Positions 1-5,676 of a DNA stretch of 6,064 nt are shown piece after piece. A program made the position numbers and the translations under genes. The notes under the pieces are model-generated. The model was not told where the DNA came from and did not search any database. It worked only from the letters and a program-made list of their open reading frames with translations. The first letter of the stretch is position 1, and every line of letters starts with the position of its first letter. Source of the stretch: Paracoccaceae bacterium (GTDB lineage Bacteria; Pseudomonadota; Alphaproteobacteria; Rhodobacterales; Rhodobacteraceae); the NCBI GenBank assembly GCA_030626365.1, contig DAOUPC010000185.1:1-6064 (forward strand). The letters run 5' to 3'.

Positions 1-187
1 TCAAGAGGCGCGGACATGTCCCGCCCTAGCCCCCAGCCATCTGATCGTCAACCATTTGGTTGAATATGCAATTCCCACCAATTCCTGTTCCCTGGCCCGG
101 AAAATGCGATACCCCTGCATTTCCTTCCCGCCAAACAACGTTAAAAAACAACGGCTTACCTCCGTGTTCCCGTGGCAATCCGGGCGA

Positions 188-216
188 TTGACTCTGCTCG
201 GGTCGCACCTTAGCAC
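188..216 (+). promoter_or_regulatory. Candidate promoter of the atp F0 operon
   Basis: TTGACT at 188-193 matches the sigma-70 -35 consensus at five of six positions. After a 17-base spacer comes TAGCAC at 211-216, a weak -10 with three of six matches. Transcription would start near 222-224, leaving a leader of only about 22 bases before the GTG of atpI. This is the best promoter-like pair in the 245 bases before the operon. The rest of 1-187 shows only a small AAATGC/GCATTT inverted repeat (102-107 and 117-122) and no supported gene. Weak -10 boxes are common in alphaproteobacteria, so the call rests on position and the -35. Confidence 0.4.
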
Positions 217-245
217 CATGGCACCAGAGCGTGGGGGAATTCCCG

Positions 246-575
246 GTGAGCGACAATGACCATAAGCAGCGCATGGCGCAGCTTGAGGCGCGGATCGCGG
301 CGGCCAAACCGGCCAAATCCGAGAAGTCCCATAACGACGAACACTATTCCCAGGCACATCTGGCCTGGCGCATGGTAAGCGAACTTGTGGCCGGTCTGGG
401 GATCGGTTTTGGCATCGGATACGGGCTGGACAGCCTGTTCGGGACAATCCCGATCTTTCTGGTGCTGTTTATATTGCTGGGTCTGGCGGCGGGCATCCGA
501 ACGATGTTGCGCAGCGCACGAGAGATCCAGGCGGAACAACCGGCCAAAGCGGCCGAAAAAGACGAGAGGGGCTAG
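246..575 (+). CDS. atpI: AtpI, ATP synthase F0 assembly protein
   Basis: AtpI is the small membrane protein encoded first in many atp operons. It is thought to help assemble the c ring and is not needed for catalysis. The 109-residue product has a charged N-terminal segment (about 1-42), a glycine-zipper membrane helix with alternating Gly near 48-60, a second helix at about 68-87 and a basic/acidic tail. Two helices with a GxGxG-rich first one fit the AtpI/AtpZ (ATPase_gene1) family. I chose GTG at 246, giving a protein starting MSDNDHKQRM, because a GGGGGA ribosome site (232-237) lies 8 bases upstream. An in-frame GTG at 231 would overlap that site. The TAG at 573-575 is 3 bases from atpB, so the two are probably translationally coupled. 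Confidence 0.88.
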   Translation: MSDNDHKQRMAQLEARIAAAKPAKSEKSHNDEHYSQAHLAWRMVSELVAGLGIGFGIGYGLDSLFGTIPIFLVLFILLGLAAGIRTMLRSAREIQAEQPAKAAEKDERG

Positions 576-578
576 GAA

Positions 579-1349
579 GTGTCAAGCGAAGCGACTGGTG
601 CAGAGCACGCCGTAGACGAAGGCGGACTGGTATTCCACCCGATGGATCAGTTCATCATCAAGCCACTGTTCGGCGATGGTGCGGTTGCCTGGTACACGCC
701 CACCAATGCCACCCTGTGGATGGGCCTTTCGATTGTGGCGATCATTGTCCTGCTGGTGCTAAGTACCTCCAAGCGGGCGATTGTCCCGTCCCGCGCCCAG
801 TCGATTGCCGAACTGGCCTATGGCTTTGTCTACAAGATGGTCGAGGACGTGACCGGCAAGGATGGGGTTAAATATTTCCCCTATATCATGACGCTGTTCA
901 TGTTCATCGTCTGCGCCAACTTTCTGGGCCTTCTGCCGATGGCCTTTACCCCGACCAGCCATATTGCGGTAACTGCCGTTATGGCCATGGCGGTGTTCCT
1001 TAGTGTGACCATCATTGGCTTTTACAAGAACGGTCTTGGGTTTCTGGGTGTGTTCTGGATCAGTTCGGCCCCACTGGCGCTGCGTCCGATCCTGGCCCTG
1101 ATCGAGGTGATTTCCTACTTTGTTCGCCCGGTCAGCCATTCCATTCGTCTTGCCGGCAACATGATGGCCGGACACGCGGTGATGAAGGTGTTCGCGGCCT
1201 TTGCAGCAATCGCCATTGCCTCGCCGATTGCGATTGTGGCGATCTCGGCGATCTATGCACTTGAAATGCTGGTGGCCTTTATCCAGGCGTATGTCTTTGC
1301 AATTCTGACCTGCGTCTATCTCAAGGATGCGCTGCATCCGCACCATTAA
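579..1349 (+). CDS. atpB: ATP synthase F0 subunit a
   Basis: Subunit a forms the two proton half-channels beside the c ring. The 256-residue product is of normal length, with helices near 45-65, 100-120, 127-148, 165-185, 200-222 and 224-248. The essential stator arginine is R190 in SHSIRLAGNMMAGH (equivalent to E. coli R210), N114 lies in the CANFLGLLP segment, and Q236 matches E. coli Q252. H199 occupies the place of E. coli E219 and E229 that of H245. This reciprocal His/Glu exchange is seen in many a subunits. The start is GTG at 579, preceded by GAGAGGGG at 564-571 with 7-base spacing. The gene follows atpI by 3 bases. It is followed by 98 bases of hairpin repeats and leader before atpE. 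Confidence 0.97.
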   Translation: MSSEATGAEHAVDEGGLVFHPMDQFIIKPLFGDGAVAWYTPTNATLWMGLSIVAIIVLLVLSTSKRAIVPSRAQSIAELAYGFVYKMVEDVTGKDGVKYFPYIMTLFMFIVCANFLGLLPMAFTPTSHIAVTAVMAMAVFLSVTIIGFYKNGLGFLGVFWISSAPLALRPILALIEVISYFVRPVSHSIRLAGNMMAGHAVMKVFAAFAAIAIASPIAIVAISAIYALEMLVAFIQAYVFAILTCVYLKDALHPHH

Positions 1350-1354
1350 TACAT

Positions 1355-1422
1355 GGTGGGTTTCTTACCCACCTTACGAAACGAAAACGGTGGGTTGTCA
1401 CCCACTTTATGAAATGAATAAC
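1355..1422 (+). repeat. Two tandem 34-base hairpin repeats before atpE
   Basis: Two units of 34 bases lie back to back, 1355-1388 and 1389-1422. Each begins with a short stem: GGTGGGT/ACCCACC (1355-1361 with 1367-1373, 5-base loop), then GGTGGGT/ACCCACT (1389-1395 with 1400-1406, 4-base loop, outer pair G-U). Each is followed by a similar A-rich tail, TTACGAAACGAAAAC in the first and TTATGAAATGAATAAC in the second. Most differences lie in the loop or are transitions that keep pairing. No T run follows, so neither looks like an intrinsic terminator. A third copy lies at 2877-2909. This resembles small dispersed REP-like elements. A role in RNA processing or stability is inference. Confidence 0.8.
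1395..1422 (+). promoter_or_regulatory. Possible internal promoter before atpE
   Basis: TTGTCA at 1395-1400 (five of six to the -35 consensus) is followed after 16 bases by AATAAC at 1417-1422 (four of six to the -10). A start near 1429 would give atpE a leader of about 20 bases containing its TAAGGAG ribosome site. Both boxes fall inside the second tandem repeat, and the -35 overlaps its hairpin loop and arms. This may be chance in an AT-rich tail. Confidence 0.22.
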
Positions 1423-1447
1423 CAATTCCAATGTAAGGAGAATACTC

Positions 1448-1684
1448 ATGGAAGGTGACGTCGTACAAATGGGCGCATATATCGGCGCTGGTCTGGCTTG
1501 TACTGGTATGGGCGGTGCTGCTATCGGCATCGGTCACGTTGTTGGCAACTATCTGTCTGGTGCCCTGCGCAACCCGTCAGCCGCTGGCGGTCAGACGGCA
1601 ACCATGTTCATCGGTATCGCATTCTCGGAAGCGCTGGGGATCTTCTCGTTCCTCGTTGCCCTTCTGCTGATGTTTGCCGTCTAA
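1448..1684 (+). CDS. atpE: ATP synthase F0 subunit c (proton-type)
   Basis: This encodes the ring-forming proteolipid that carries protons through F0. It is 78 residues, close to E. coli's 79, in two helices. Helix 1 (about 8-33) has the Gly/Ala packing series GMGGAAIGIG. The polar loop R41-N42-P43 contacts F1. Helix 2 (about 52-76) carries the proton-binding carboxylate E61 in AFSEALG. Position 28 is Ile, not the Gln of Na+-binding rings, and the residue after E61 is Ala, not Ser/Thr, so H+ coupling is expected. TAAGGAG at 1434-1440 stands 7 bases before the ATG. Bases 1407-1433 are about three-quarters A/T with no stable fold seen, like the translation-enhancing leader known before E. coli atpE. 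Hairpin repeats precede the gene and a 30-base palindrome follows it, isolating it within the operon. Confidence 0.97.
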   Translation: MEGDVVQMGAYIGAGLACTGMGGAAIGIGHVVGNYLSGALRNPSAAGGQTATMFIGIAFSEALGIFSFLVALLLMFAV

Positions 1685-1712
1685 GACCCAACGGATTCTT
1701 CATCCTTACACC

Positions 1713-1742
1713 CGGGTGACGCACGTTAACGTGCGTCACCCG
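1713..1742. repeat. Perfect 30-base palindrome between atpE and atpF'
   Basis: The arms CGGGTGACGCACGTT (1713-1727) and AACGTGCGTCACCCG (1728-1742) are exact reverse complements with no spacer, centred on GTTAAC. It begins 28 bases after the atpE stop and ends 29 bases before atpF'. As RNA it would fold into a stem of about 13 pairs with a 4-base loop, among the strongest structures in the window. ATGTAGGCTAAG follows rather than a T run, so simple intrinsic termination is unlikely. Intercistronic hairpins of this kind often protect upstream mRNA 3' ends. That would favour atpE message over atpF'/atpF and suit the high c:b ratio. As DNA it could equally be an operator or cruciform. Confidence 0.9.
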
Positions 1743-1771
1743 ATGTAGGCTAAGTTCCCTGGGAGGACGAC

Positions 1772-2305
1772 ATGGCAACACAAACGCATGACGCCGGTCA
1801 GGCTGTAGCCGAAGCACCCGGCATGCCGCAGCTGGATTTCACGAGCTTTCCAAACCAGATTTTCTGGCTGGTGGTCACACTGGTCATTATCTATCTGGTC
1901 CTGGACCGCGTCGCCCTGCCCCGGATCGGGGCAATTCTGGCGGAACGGCAAGGCACGATCACCAATGATATTGCTGCCGCCGAAGACCTTAAGGTCAAGG
2001 CGGTTGAGGCCGAAGGCATATACAATCAGGCGCTGGCGGATGCCCGCGCCGAGGCACAGACCATCGCTGCCGAAACCCGCGCCGAAATTCAGGGTGACCT
2101 GAATGACGCGATTGCCAAGGCCGATGCCGAGATTGCCGCAAAGGCAGCCGAAAGCGAAAAAGCCATTGCTGAAATCCGTGCCAGCGCGCTGGAAGCGGTC
2201 GAAGCAGTTGCAACCGACACTGCCGCAGAGATTGTTGCGGTGCTGGGTGGCAAGGCGGACGCAAAAGGTGTTGCCGCTGCGGTCACCGAGCGGATGAAAG
2301 GATAA
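1772..2305 (+). CDS. atpF': ATP synthase F0 subunit b' (peripheral stalk)
   Basis: Subunit b' pairs with b as the peripheral stalk that holds F1 still against rotor torque. The two-gene b'/b form is typical of photosynthetic bacteria and many alphaproteobacteria. The product is 177 residues: a variable N-terminus with the b'-like segment GMPQLDFTSFPNQIFWLVV (17-35), one membrane helix at about 28-47, then a long Ala/Glu/Lys-rich amphipathic helix (about 55-160) expected to form the coiled coil. GGGAGG at 1761-1766 lies 5 bases before the ATG. The TAA at 2303-2305 is 3 bases from atpF. Databases also call this gene atpX, atpG or atpF2. It was told from b by its order before atpF and by lacking the signal-like N-terminus seen in the next gene. 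Confidence 0.93.
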   Translation: MATQTHDAGQAVAEAPGMPQLDFTSFPNQIFWLVVTLVIIYLVLDRVALPRIGAILAERQGTITNDIAAAEDLKVKAVEAEGIYNQALADARAEAQTIAAETRAEIQGDLNDAIAKADAEIAAKAAESEKAIAEIRASALEAVEAVATDTAAEIVAVLGGKADAKGVAAAVTERMKG

Positions 2306-2308
2306 GAC

Positions 2309-2872
2309 ATGAAGCGTAATCTATTCGCCCTTGTCCTGACCTTGGGTGCCGCCAGCCCTGCGCTGGCGTCGTCAGGGCCGTTCATATCGCTGGGCAATAC
2401 CAACTTTGTCGTGTTGCTGGCATTCCTTCTGTTTGTTGGCGTGCTGCTCAAGCTGAAAGTACCCGGCATGATTGGCGGTGTGCTGGACAAGCGCGCCGAG
2501 GGCATCCGTTCAGAACTGGACGAGGCCCGCGCGCTGCGCGAAGAGGCACAGACCATTCTGGCCTCTTACGAGCGCAAGCAGAAAGAAGTCCAGGAACAGG
2601 CCGACCGTATTGTCGCCGCTGCCCGTGAAGACGCCAACCTGGCGGCGGAACAGGCCCGTGAAGATCTGCAAAAGTCGATTGCGCGCCGTTTGGCCGCCGC
2701 GACAGACCAGATTGCCTCGGCTCAGGCGTCGGCAGTCAAGGAAGTCCGCGACCGGGCGATCACCATCGCCGTGGCCGCTGCCAACCAGGTTATGGCCAAG
2801 CAGATGACCGCCGCCAAAGGCAACAAGATGATCGACGATGCAATCGCCGAGGTCGAAACCAAGTTGCACTAA
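2309..2872 (+). CDS. atpF: ATP synthase F0 subunit b (peripheral stalk)
   Basis: This is the second stalk subunit, partner of b'. The product is 187 residues. Residues 1-20 look like a cleavable signal peptide: MKRN, a hydrophobic core, then ALA at 18-20 before SSG. The segment SGPFISLGNTNFVVLLAFLLF (22-42) leads into the membrane helix at about 32-48, and a heptad-like charged helix fills about 58-150. The C-terminal part (about 150-187) should bind the delta subunit of F1. Signal-like extensions occur in other alphaproteobacterial b subunits; whether this one is cleaved is unknown. AAAGGA at 2297-2302, inside the end of atpF', lies 6 bases before the ATG, so coupling is likely. The operon ends here: a repeat copy and a strong terminator follow within 30 bases. 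The F1 genes are not in the window. Confidence 0.94.
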   Translation: MKRNLFALVLTLGAASPALASSGPFISLGNTNFVVLLAFLLFVGVLLKLKVPGMIGGVLDKRAEGIRSELDEARALREEAQTILASYERKQKEVQEQADRIVAAAREDANLAAEQAREDLQKSIARRLAAATDQIASAQASAVKEVRDRAITIAVAAANQVMAKQMTAAKGNKMIDDAIAEVETKLH

Positions 2873-2876
2873 GCAG

Positions 2877-2909
2877 CGTGGGTTTTACCCACCTTACAAA
2901 TAAAAAAAC
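2877..2909 (+). repeat. Third copy of the atp hairpin repeat
   Basis: GTGGGT (2878-2883) and ACCCAC (2887-2892) form a 6-pair stem with a TTT loop. The tail CTTACAAATAAAAAAAC corresponds to the A-rich tails of the two units at 1355-1422. The outer pair is lost here (C2877 faces C2893). The copy starts 4 bases after the atpF stop, and its A-rich tail doubles as the upstream A tract of the operon terminator. It is plainly related to the tandem pair 1.5 kb upstream, which supports a dispersed family. Confidence 0.7.
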
Positions 2910-2939
2910 CCGGCCCACTGGATGTGGCCGGGTTTTTTG
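2902..2939. terminator. Bidirectional terminator of atp operon and GST gene
   Basis: CCCGGCC (2909-2915) pairs with GGCCGGG (2926-2932) across a 10-base loop that can add two inner pairs. Seven A (2902-2908) stand before the stem and six T (2933-2938) after it, so both strands show a GC stem followed by a U run. It closes the atpI-F operon on the plus strand. On the minus strand it lies about 40 bases past the stop of the convergent transferase gene. Confidence 0.93.
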
Positions 2940-2979
2940 TGCGTTGCGGGGGTTGGTGTCGCTATAATAGACCCTGACC

Positions 2980-3678
2980 CTAATTGCGCGGCGGGATGTT
3001 CAGCCCCTTTTTGACCGCAGGTCGATCAAGAAACCGGTCAAGATAGGCATCCAGATTTGGGTGACTATCCCAGTCCAGCACCTCGTGCGCCTCGTAAAAG
3101 TCGATGGCACGCAGCCACGGGGCGATGGCGATGTCAGCGATGGAATAGTCACCCGCCACCCATTCGCGCCCCTCAAGGTGACGTTCCAGCACGCCCATCA
3201 GGCGCTTTGCCTCGTTGATATAGCGTTCACGCGGGCGGGGGTCCTCAATCGCGGCCCCGGCGAATTTGTAGAAATACCCAAGCTGGCCAAACATGGGCCC
3301 AAGCCCGCCCATCTGAAACATCAGCCACTGGATGATGTTGATCCGCTCTGCCGGGCCGGAACCAAGCAGTTTTCCGGTCTTTTCGGCCAAGTAAACCAGG
3401 ATTGCGCCGCTTTCGAACAGGCCAATCGGTGTTCCGCCCGGCCCATCGGGGTCGATGATGGCGGGGATTTTGTTGTTTGGGTTCAGTGACAGGAATTCGG
3501 GGCTTTTCACATCCGCATCGGACAGGGTAACTTTGTGGGCCTCGTAAGGCAGGCCGATTTCTTCCAGCATGATCGATACCTTGACCCCGTTCGGGGTGGG
3601 GAACGAATAAAGTTGCAGGATATCGGGGTTCGAGGCGGGCCACTTTCGGGTGATGGGGAACTGTATGGAATCAATCAT
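2980..3678 (-). CDS. Glutathione S-transferase, YfcG/YghU (Nu-class) type
   Basis: The product is 232 residues with the two-domain cytosolic GST fold. The thioredoxin-like N domain (about 21-105) contains LYSFPTPNGVKVSIMLEE, whose T29-P30-N31 matches the active-site TPN of E. coli YfcG and YghU. NNKIPA (69-74) carries the cis-proline, and FESGAILVYLAEK (88-100) the glutathione-binding E89-S90. The helical C domain (about 112-222) has the WLMFQMGGLGPM stretch and the DYSIADIA capping motif at 177-184. Relatives show glutathione-dependent disulfide reductase and peroxidase activity. The true substrate here is unknown. I chose ATG at 3678 because AGGAG (minus strand, 3688-3684) stands 5 bases before it; the GTG at 3684 would overlap that site. 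The gene is convergent with atpF and divergent from mscL, so it is probably a separate unit. Confidence 0.93.
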   Translation of the reverse strand: MIDSIQFPITRKWPASNPDILQLYSFPTPNGVKVSIMLEEIGLPYEAHKVTLSDADVKSPEFLSLNPNNKIPAIIDPDGPGGTPIGLFESGAILVYLAEKTGKLLGSGPAERINIIQWLMFQMGGLGPMFGQLGYFYKFAGAAIEDPRPRERYINEAKRLMGVLERHLEGREWVAGDYSIADIAIAPWLRAIDFYEAHEVLDWDSHPNLDAYLDRFLDRPAVKKGLNIPPRN

Positions 3679-3734
3679 TGGCACTCCTGCGCCTGTTCAT
3701 TTCAGGCTATGGTTATTACGCTTGGAAACTACGG

Positions 3735-3763
3735 TTGGTGCATATAGTTTTGTGGTTCATAAG
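3735..3763 (+). promoter_or_regulatory. Weak candidate promoter for mscL
   Basis: The 116-base gap between the divergent GST gene and mscL must hold both promoters. On the plus strand TTGGTG (3735-3740) and CATAAG (3758-3763) are spaced by 17 bases and match the consensus at three and four positions. A start near 3770 would leave about 25 bases before mscL. An alternative is TTGGAA (3722-3727) with TATAGT (3743-3748) at a short 15-base spacing. On the minus strand a TATATG box falls within the same AT-rich core, but no good -35 is seen. No operator-like palindrome was found. Confidence 0.25.
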
Positions 3764-3794
3764 GTGAAACAACTTCGAAAAAAGGGTCGAACAA

Positions 3795-4232
3795 ATGCTT
3801 AAAGAGTTCAAGGATTTTATTGCCAAGGGCAATGTGATGGACATGGCCGTGGGTATCATCATCGGGGCAGCCTTTACCGCGATTGTCAAATCGATGGTTG
3901 CAGATCTGATCAATCCGATTATCGGTCTGTTTATGGGTGGCGTCGATTTCACGAACAAATTCATAATTATGGGCGGTGACGGGGCAAGCTATGCCTCACT
4001 AGAGGCCGCCCGCGAGGCAGGTGCCTCGGCCTTTGCATATGGTGCATTCATCATGGCAATGATCAACTTTCTGATTATTGCATGGGTGGTGTTCATGCTG
4101 GTGCGCTTTGTCAACAAGGCCAAAGAGACCGCCGCAAAAGAAGAGGAAGCCAAGGAAGAAGTGGCCGCACCCGCCGGCCCAAGTGAACTGGACCTTCTGA
4201 CTGAAATCCGCGATGCACTGACCAGTAAATAA
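3795..4232 (+). CDS. mscL: Large-conductance mechanosensitive channel MscL
   Basis: MscL is a homopentameric inner-membrane pore that opens near lytic membrane tension and releases small solutes during hypo-osmotic shock. The 145-residue product has the amphipathic N-terminal helix (MLKEFKDFIAKGN, 1-13) and the pore-lining TM1 at about 14-45 with VMDMAVGIIIGAAF and small residues at the constriction. A periplasmic loop spans about 50-78. TM2 lies at about 79-105 (FIMAMINFLIIAWVVFMLVRF), then comes a charged linker (about 109-125) and the conserved C-terminal bundle helix LDLLTEIRDAL (132-142). It is slightly longer than E. coli MscL (136) through the loop and linker. AAGGG at 3782-3786 sits 8 bases before the ATG. 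A terminator follows, so it appears to be a single-gene unit next to a second channel gene. Confidence 0.97.
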   Translation: MLKEFKDFIAKGNVMDMAVGIIIGAAFTAIVKSMVADLINPIIGLFMGGVDFTNKFIIMGGDGASYASLEAAREAGASAFAYGAFIMAMINFLIIAWVVFMLVRFVNKAKETAAKEEEAKEEVAAPAGPSELDLLTEIRDALTSK

Positions 4233-4251
4233 ACCTGGCAGGCAACAACAT

Positions 4252-4283
4252 CCCCCCGCGGATTATGCGGGGGGCATTCTTTT
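4252..4283 (+). terminator. Intrinsic terminator after mscL
   Basis: CCCCCCGC (4252-4259) pairs with GCGGGGGG (4267-4274) around a 7-base loop and is followed by CATTCTTTTG. The stem is very stable and the T tract is imperfect. It begins 19 bases after the mscL stop and should separate mscL from the following channel gene, though read-through is possible. Confidence 0.82.
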
Positions 4284-4300
4284 GTGGCCACAAATGTGGC
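4281..4300. repeat. Overlapping small palindromes before mscS
   Basis: TTTGTGGCCACAAA (4281-4294) is a perfect 14-base palindrome. It overlaps a second inverted repeat, GCCACA/TGTGGC (4287-4292 with 4295-4300). The two pairings exclude each other. They lie between the mscL terminator and the mscS ribosome site, where a promoter or operator for mscS would be expected. No clear -35/-10 pair was found, so a regulatory role is a guess. Confidence 0.4.
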
Positions 4301-4318
4301 TGCCGTATCAGGGACTAA

Positions 4319-5122
4319 ATGATGCAGATCATAGCTGAACAGGTCGGGGCCTATGCCCCGATTTTGCTGAACGGGATCAAGGCGCTTGTCGTTCTGATCG
4401 TTGGGTGGTCGATTGCCGGTATTGTATCGCGTGCCATCCGTCACCGGATTAATGCCCAGCCAGGGCTGGACCAGACGTTGGGTAACTTTGCGGCCAGTGT
4501 TGTACGCTGGGCCATCCGGCTGATCGTTCTGGTGGCCGTACTGGGGATTTTCGGGATCGAGGCAACAAGCCTTGTGGCAATGTTGGGTGCTGCGACGCTG
4601 GCCATTGGACTGGCATTGCAGGGCACACTTAGCGATCTGGCCGCTGGTTTCATGCTGATCCTGTTTCGGCCCTACAAGCTGGGTCAATTTGTGGATATTG
4701 CCGGTACATCCGGCACGGTAAAGGATCTGAACCTGTTTGTGACGGAACTGGTGACGCCGGATAATGTGCAGATCATCATCCCCAACGGGCAGGCCTGGGG
4801 CGCGGTTATCACCAACTATTCCGCGCATGATACCCGCCGGGTCGATTTTGTGTTTGGCATCGACTATGGGGACAACGCGGATGATGCGATGAAGATCATC
4901 CTGGACCTGGCCGGGGCGGATACCCGTGTTCACGCCGATCCAGCACCCTGGGCACGGGTCACCAATCTGGGCGACAGTTCGGTTGATCTTGGGGTCAGGC
5001 TGTGGTGCGATGCCGGGGATTATTGGGAGCTCAAGTTTGAGATGACCAAGGCCGTGAAAGAGGCGTTTGACGACAAGGGCATTTCAATCCCCTATCCGCA
5101 TACGGTCGAAATAAGAAAATAG
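4319..5122 (+). CDS. mscS: Small-conductance mechanosensitive channel, MscS family
   Basis: MscS proteins are heptameric inner-membrane channels that open below the MscL threshold. The 267-residue product has the minimal MscS design, near E. coli's 286. TM1 is at about 14-38, TM2 at about 58-80 and the pore helix TM3 at about 85-116, with the family signature LGAATLAIGLALQGTLSDLA (89-108) followed by FRPYKLGQFVDI. The beta domain (about 120-170) holds IPNG (154-157), and the alpha/beta vestibule domain ends in GISIPYPH (254-261). The C-terminal tail after this is shorter than in E. coli. Two adjacent ATGs (4319 and 4322) are possible. The ribosome site AGGGA (4310-4314) is 4 or 7 bases away, so the second may be used. 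It follows mscL on the same strand but behind a terminator. Confidence 0.94.
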   Translation: MMQIIAEQVGAYAPILLNGIKALVVLIVGWSIAGIVSRAIRHRINAQPGLDQTLGNFAASVVRWAIRLIVLVAVLGIFGIEATSLVAMLGAATLAIGLALQGTLSDLAAGFMLILFRPYKLGQFVDIAGTSGTVKDLNLFVTELVTPDNVQIIIPNGQAWGAVITNYSAHDTRRVDFVFGIDYGDNADDAMKIILDLAGADTRVHADPAPWARVTNLGDSSVDLGVRLWCDAGDYWELKFEMTKAVKEAFDDKGISIPYPHTVEIRK

Positions 5123-5642
5123 GGCTTGAAACGACATTATAATGGTGGACACGCGCCCCCCCCCTGTTCTTCCGCTTTGACGTGTGGAACAGGGGGCAAG
5201 GATTTCGCGCAGTTTCATATCGAACAGGCGATGGGCTTTCGCATCCCCACCTTGAGCAGGCCAAAATTTCGGCAGGCGGGCCTTTGGGGAAATCCACAAT
5301 CCGCGCAATTCTGGCAACTTGTCGCGACATGATGAGGCCGAAGCCCGTGCCGCTCTCCGGATCGGCCGGTTCCAGGTGTGAACCAAGCCAAACGCGCACT
5401 GGATTTGATGCCTTCCAAAACGCCGCGTGAGTTGCGGGACAAATCAGCCGCGAGCGCCAAAAGGAGTTGGTCACAGGAAAATCCAGCGAGGAATGATCCG
5501 AGTCGGGTGCAGGATCAGTTGCCAAGCGGTTAAGCACAAGCGTCATATGTGGGAACGAATTCAAGTGAAGAGTGTTTTTAGCAATAACTTCAAACATATA
5601 TATATGGTGGTCTGGCGGAGGTAATGAGAATAACTTCGAACT
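5123..5642. other. Gene-poor stretch after mscS
   Basis: I see no coding region I can support here. Open frames exist on both strands, but none has a proper ribosome site, a recognised domain and consistent codon use together. The longest minus-strand frame overlaps mscS antisense. A 51-codon plus frame (5378-5533, GTG start) has no ribosome site. A minus-strand frame contains GTGFGL followed by SRQ (5351-5319), faintly like a histidine-kinase G2 box, but nothing around it supports a kinase. Also present are an isolated TATAAT at 5138-5143, a run of nine C at 5156-5164, a hairpin at 5160-5196, an (AT)n tract near 5596-5604, and a near-identical 13-base direct repeat AATAACTTC(A/G)AAC at 5583-5595 and 5629-5641. 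Confidence 0.6.
5160..5196 (+). repeat. Long hairpin downstream of mscS
   Basis: CCCCCTGTTC (5160-5169) and GAACAGGGGG (5187-5196) form a perfect 10-pair stem around a 17-base loop. The left arm ends a run of nine C. No T run follows (CAAGGATTTCGC), so it is not a classical intrinsic terminator. Lying 37 bases after the mscS stop, it may still protect or define the mscS mRNA 3' end. Confidence 0.6.
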
Positions 5643-5676
5643 CCGGCCGTCAAAAGCGCAACTGCGCTTCGGCCGG
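5643..5676 (-). terminator. Hairpin, possible old tRNA-Ser terminator
   Basis: CCGGCCG (5643-5649) pairs with CGGCCGG (5670-5676). Inside it AAGCGC (5654-5659) pairs with GCGCTT (5664-5669) around AACT. On the minus strand the inner stem is followed by four T (5655-5652). It lies 44 bases downstream of the CCA end of the tRNA-Ser fragment in the fragment's sense. That is a suitable place for the terminator of the original tRNA gene. A small GGTGC/GCACC hairpin (5695-5707) lies between them. Confidence 0.42.

Noticed and set aside
1..447. Long minus-strand open frame opposite atpI, ending at position 1
   Set aside because: It lies antisense to the clearly real atpI, is rich in Arg/Pro/Cys as shadow frames are, and has no recognised domain or ribosome site.
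759..1346. 195-codon minus-strand frame inside atpB
   Set aside because: Antisense shadow of atpB. Its His/Gln/Arg-rich product mirrors the hydrophobic codons of subunit a.
2963..2968. Perfect TATAAT just after the atp terminator
   Set aside because: No -35 at 16-18 bases upstream, and it would only transcribe antisense into the GST gene.
3989..4933. 314-codon minus-strand frame across mscL and mscS
   Set aside because: It runs antisense through two well-supported channel genes and a terminator. Its composition is that of a shadow frame.
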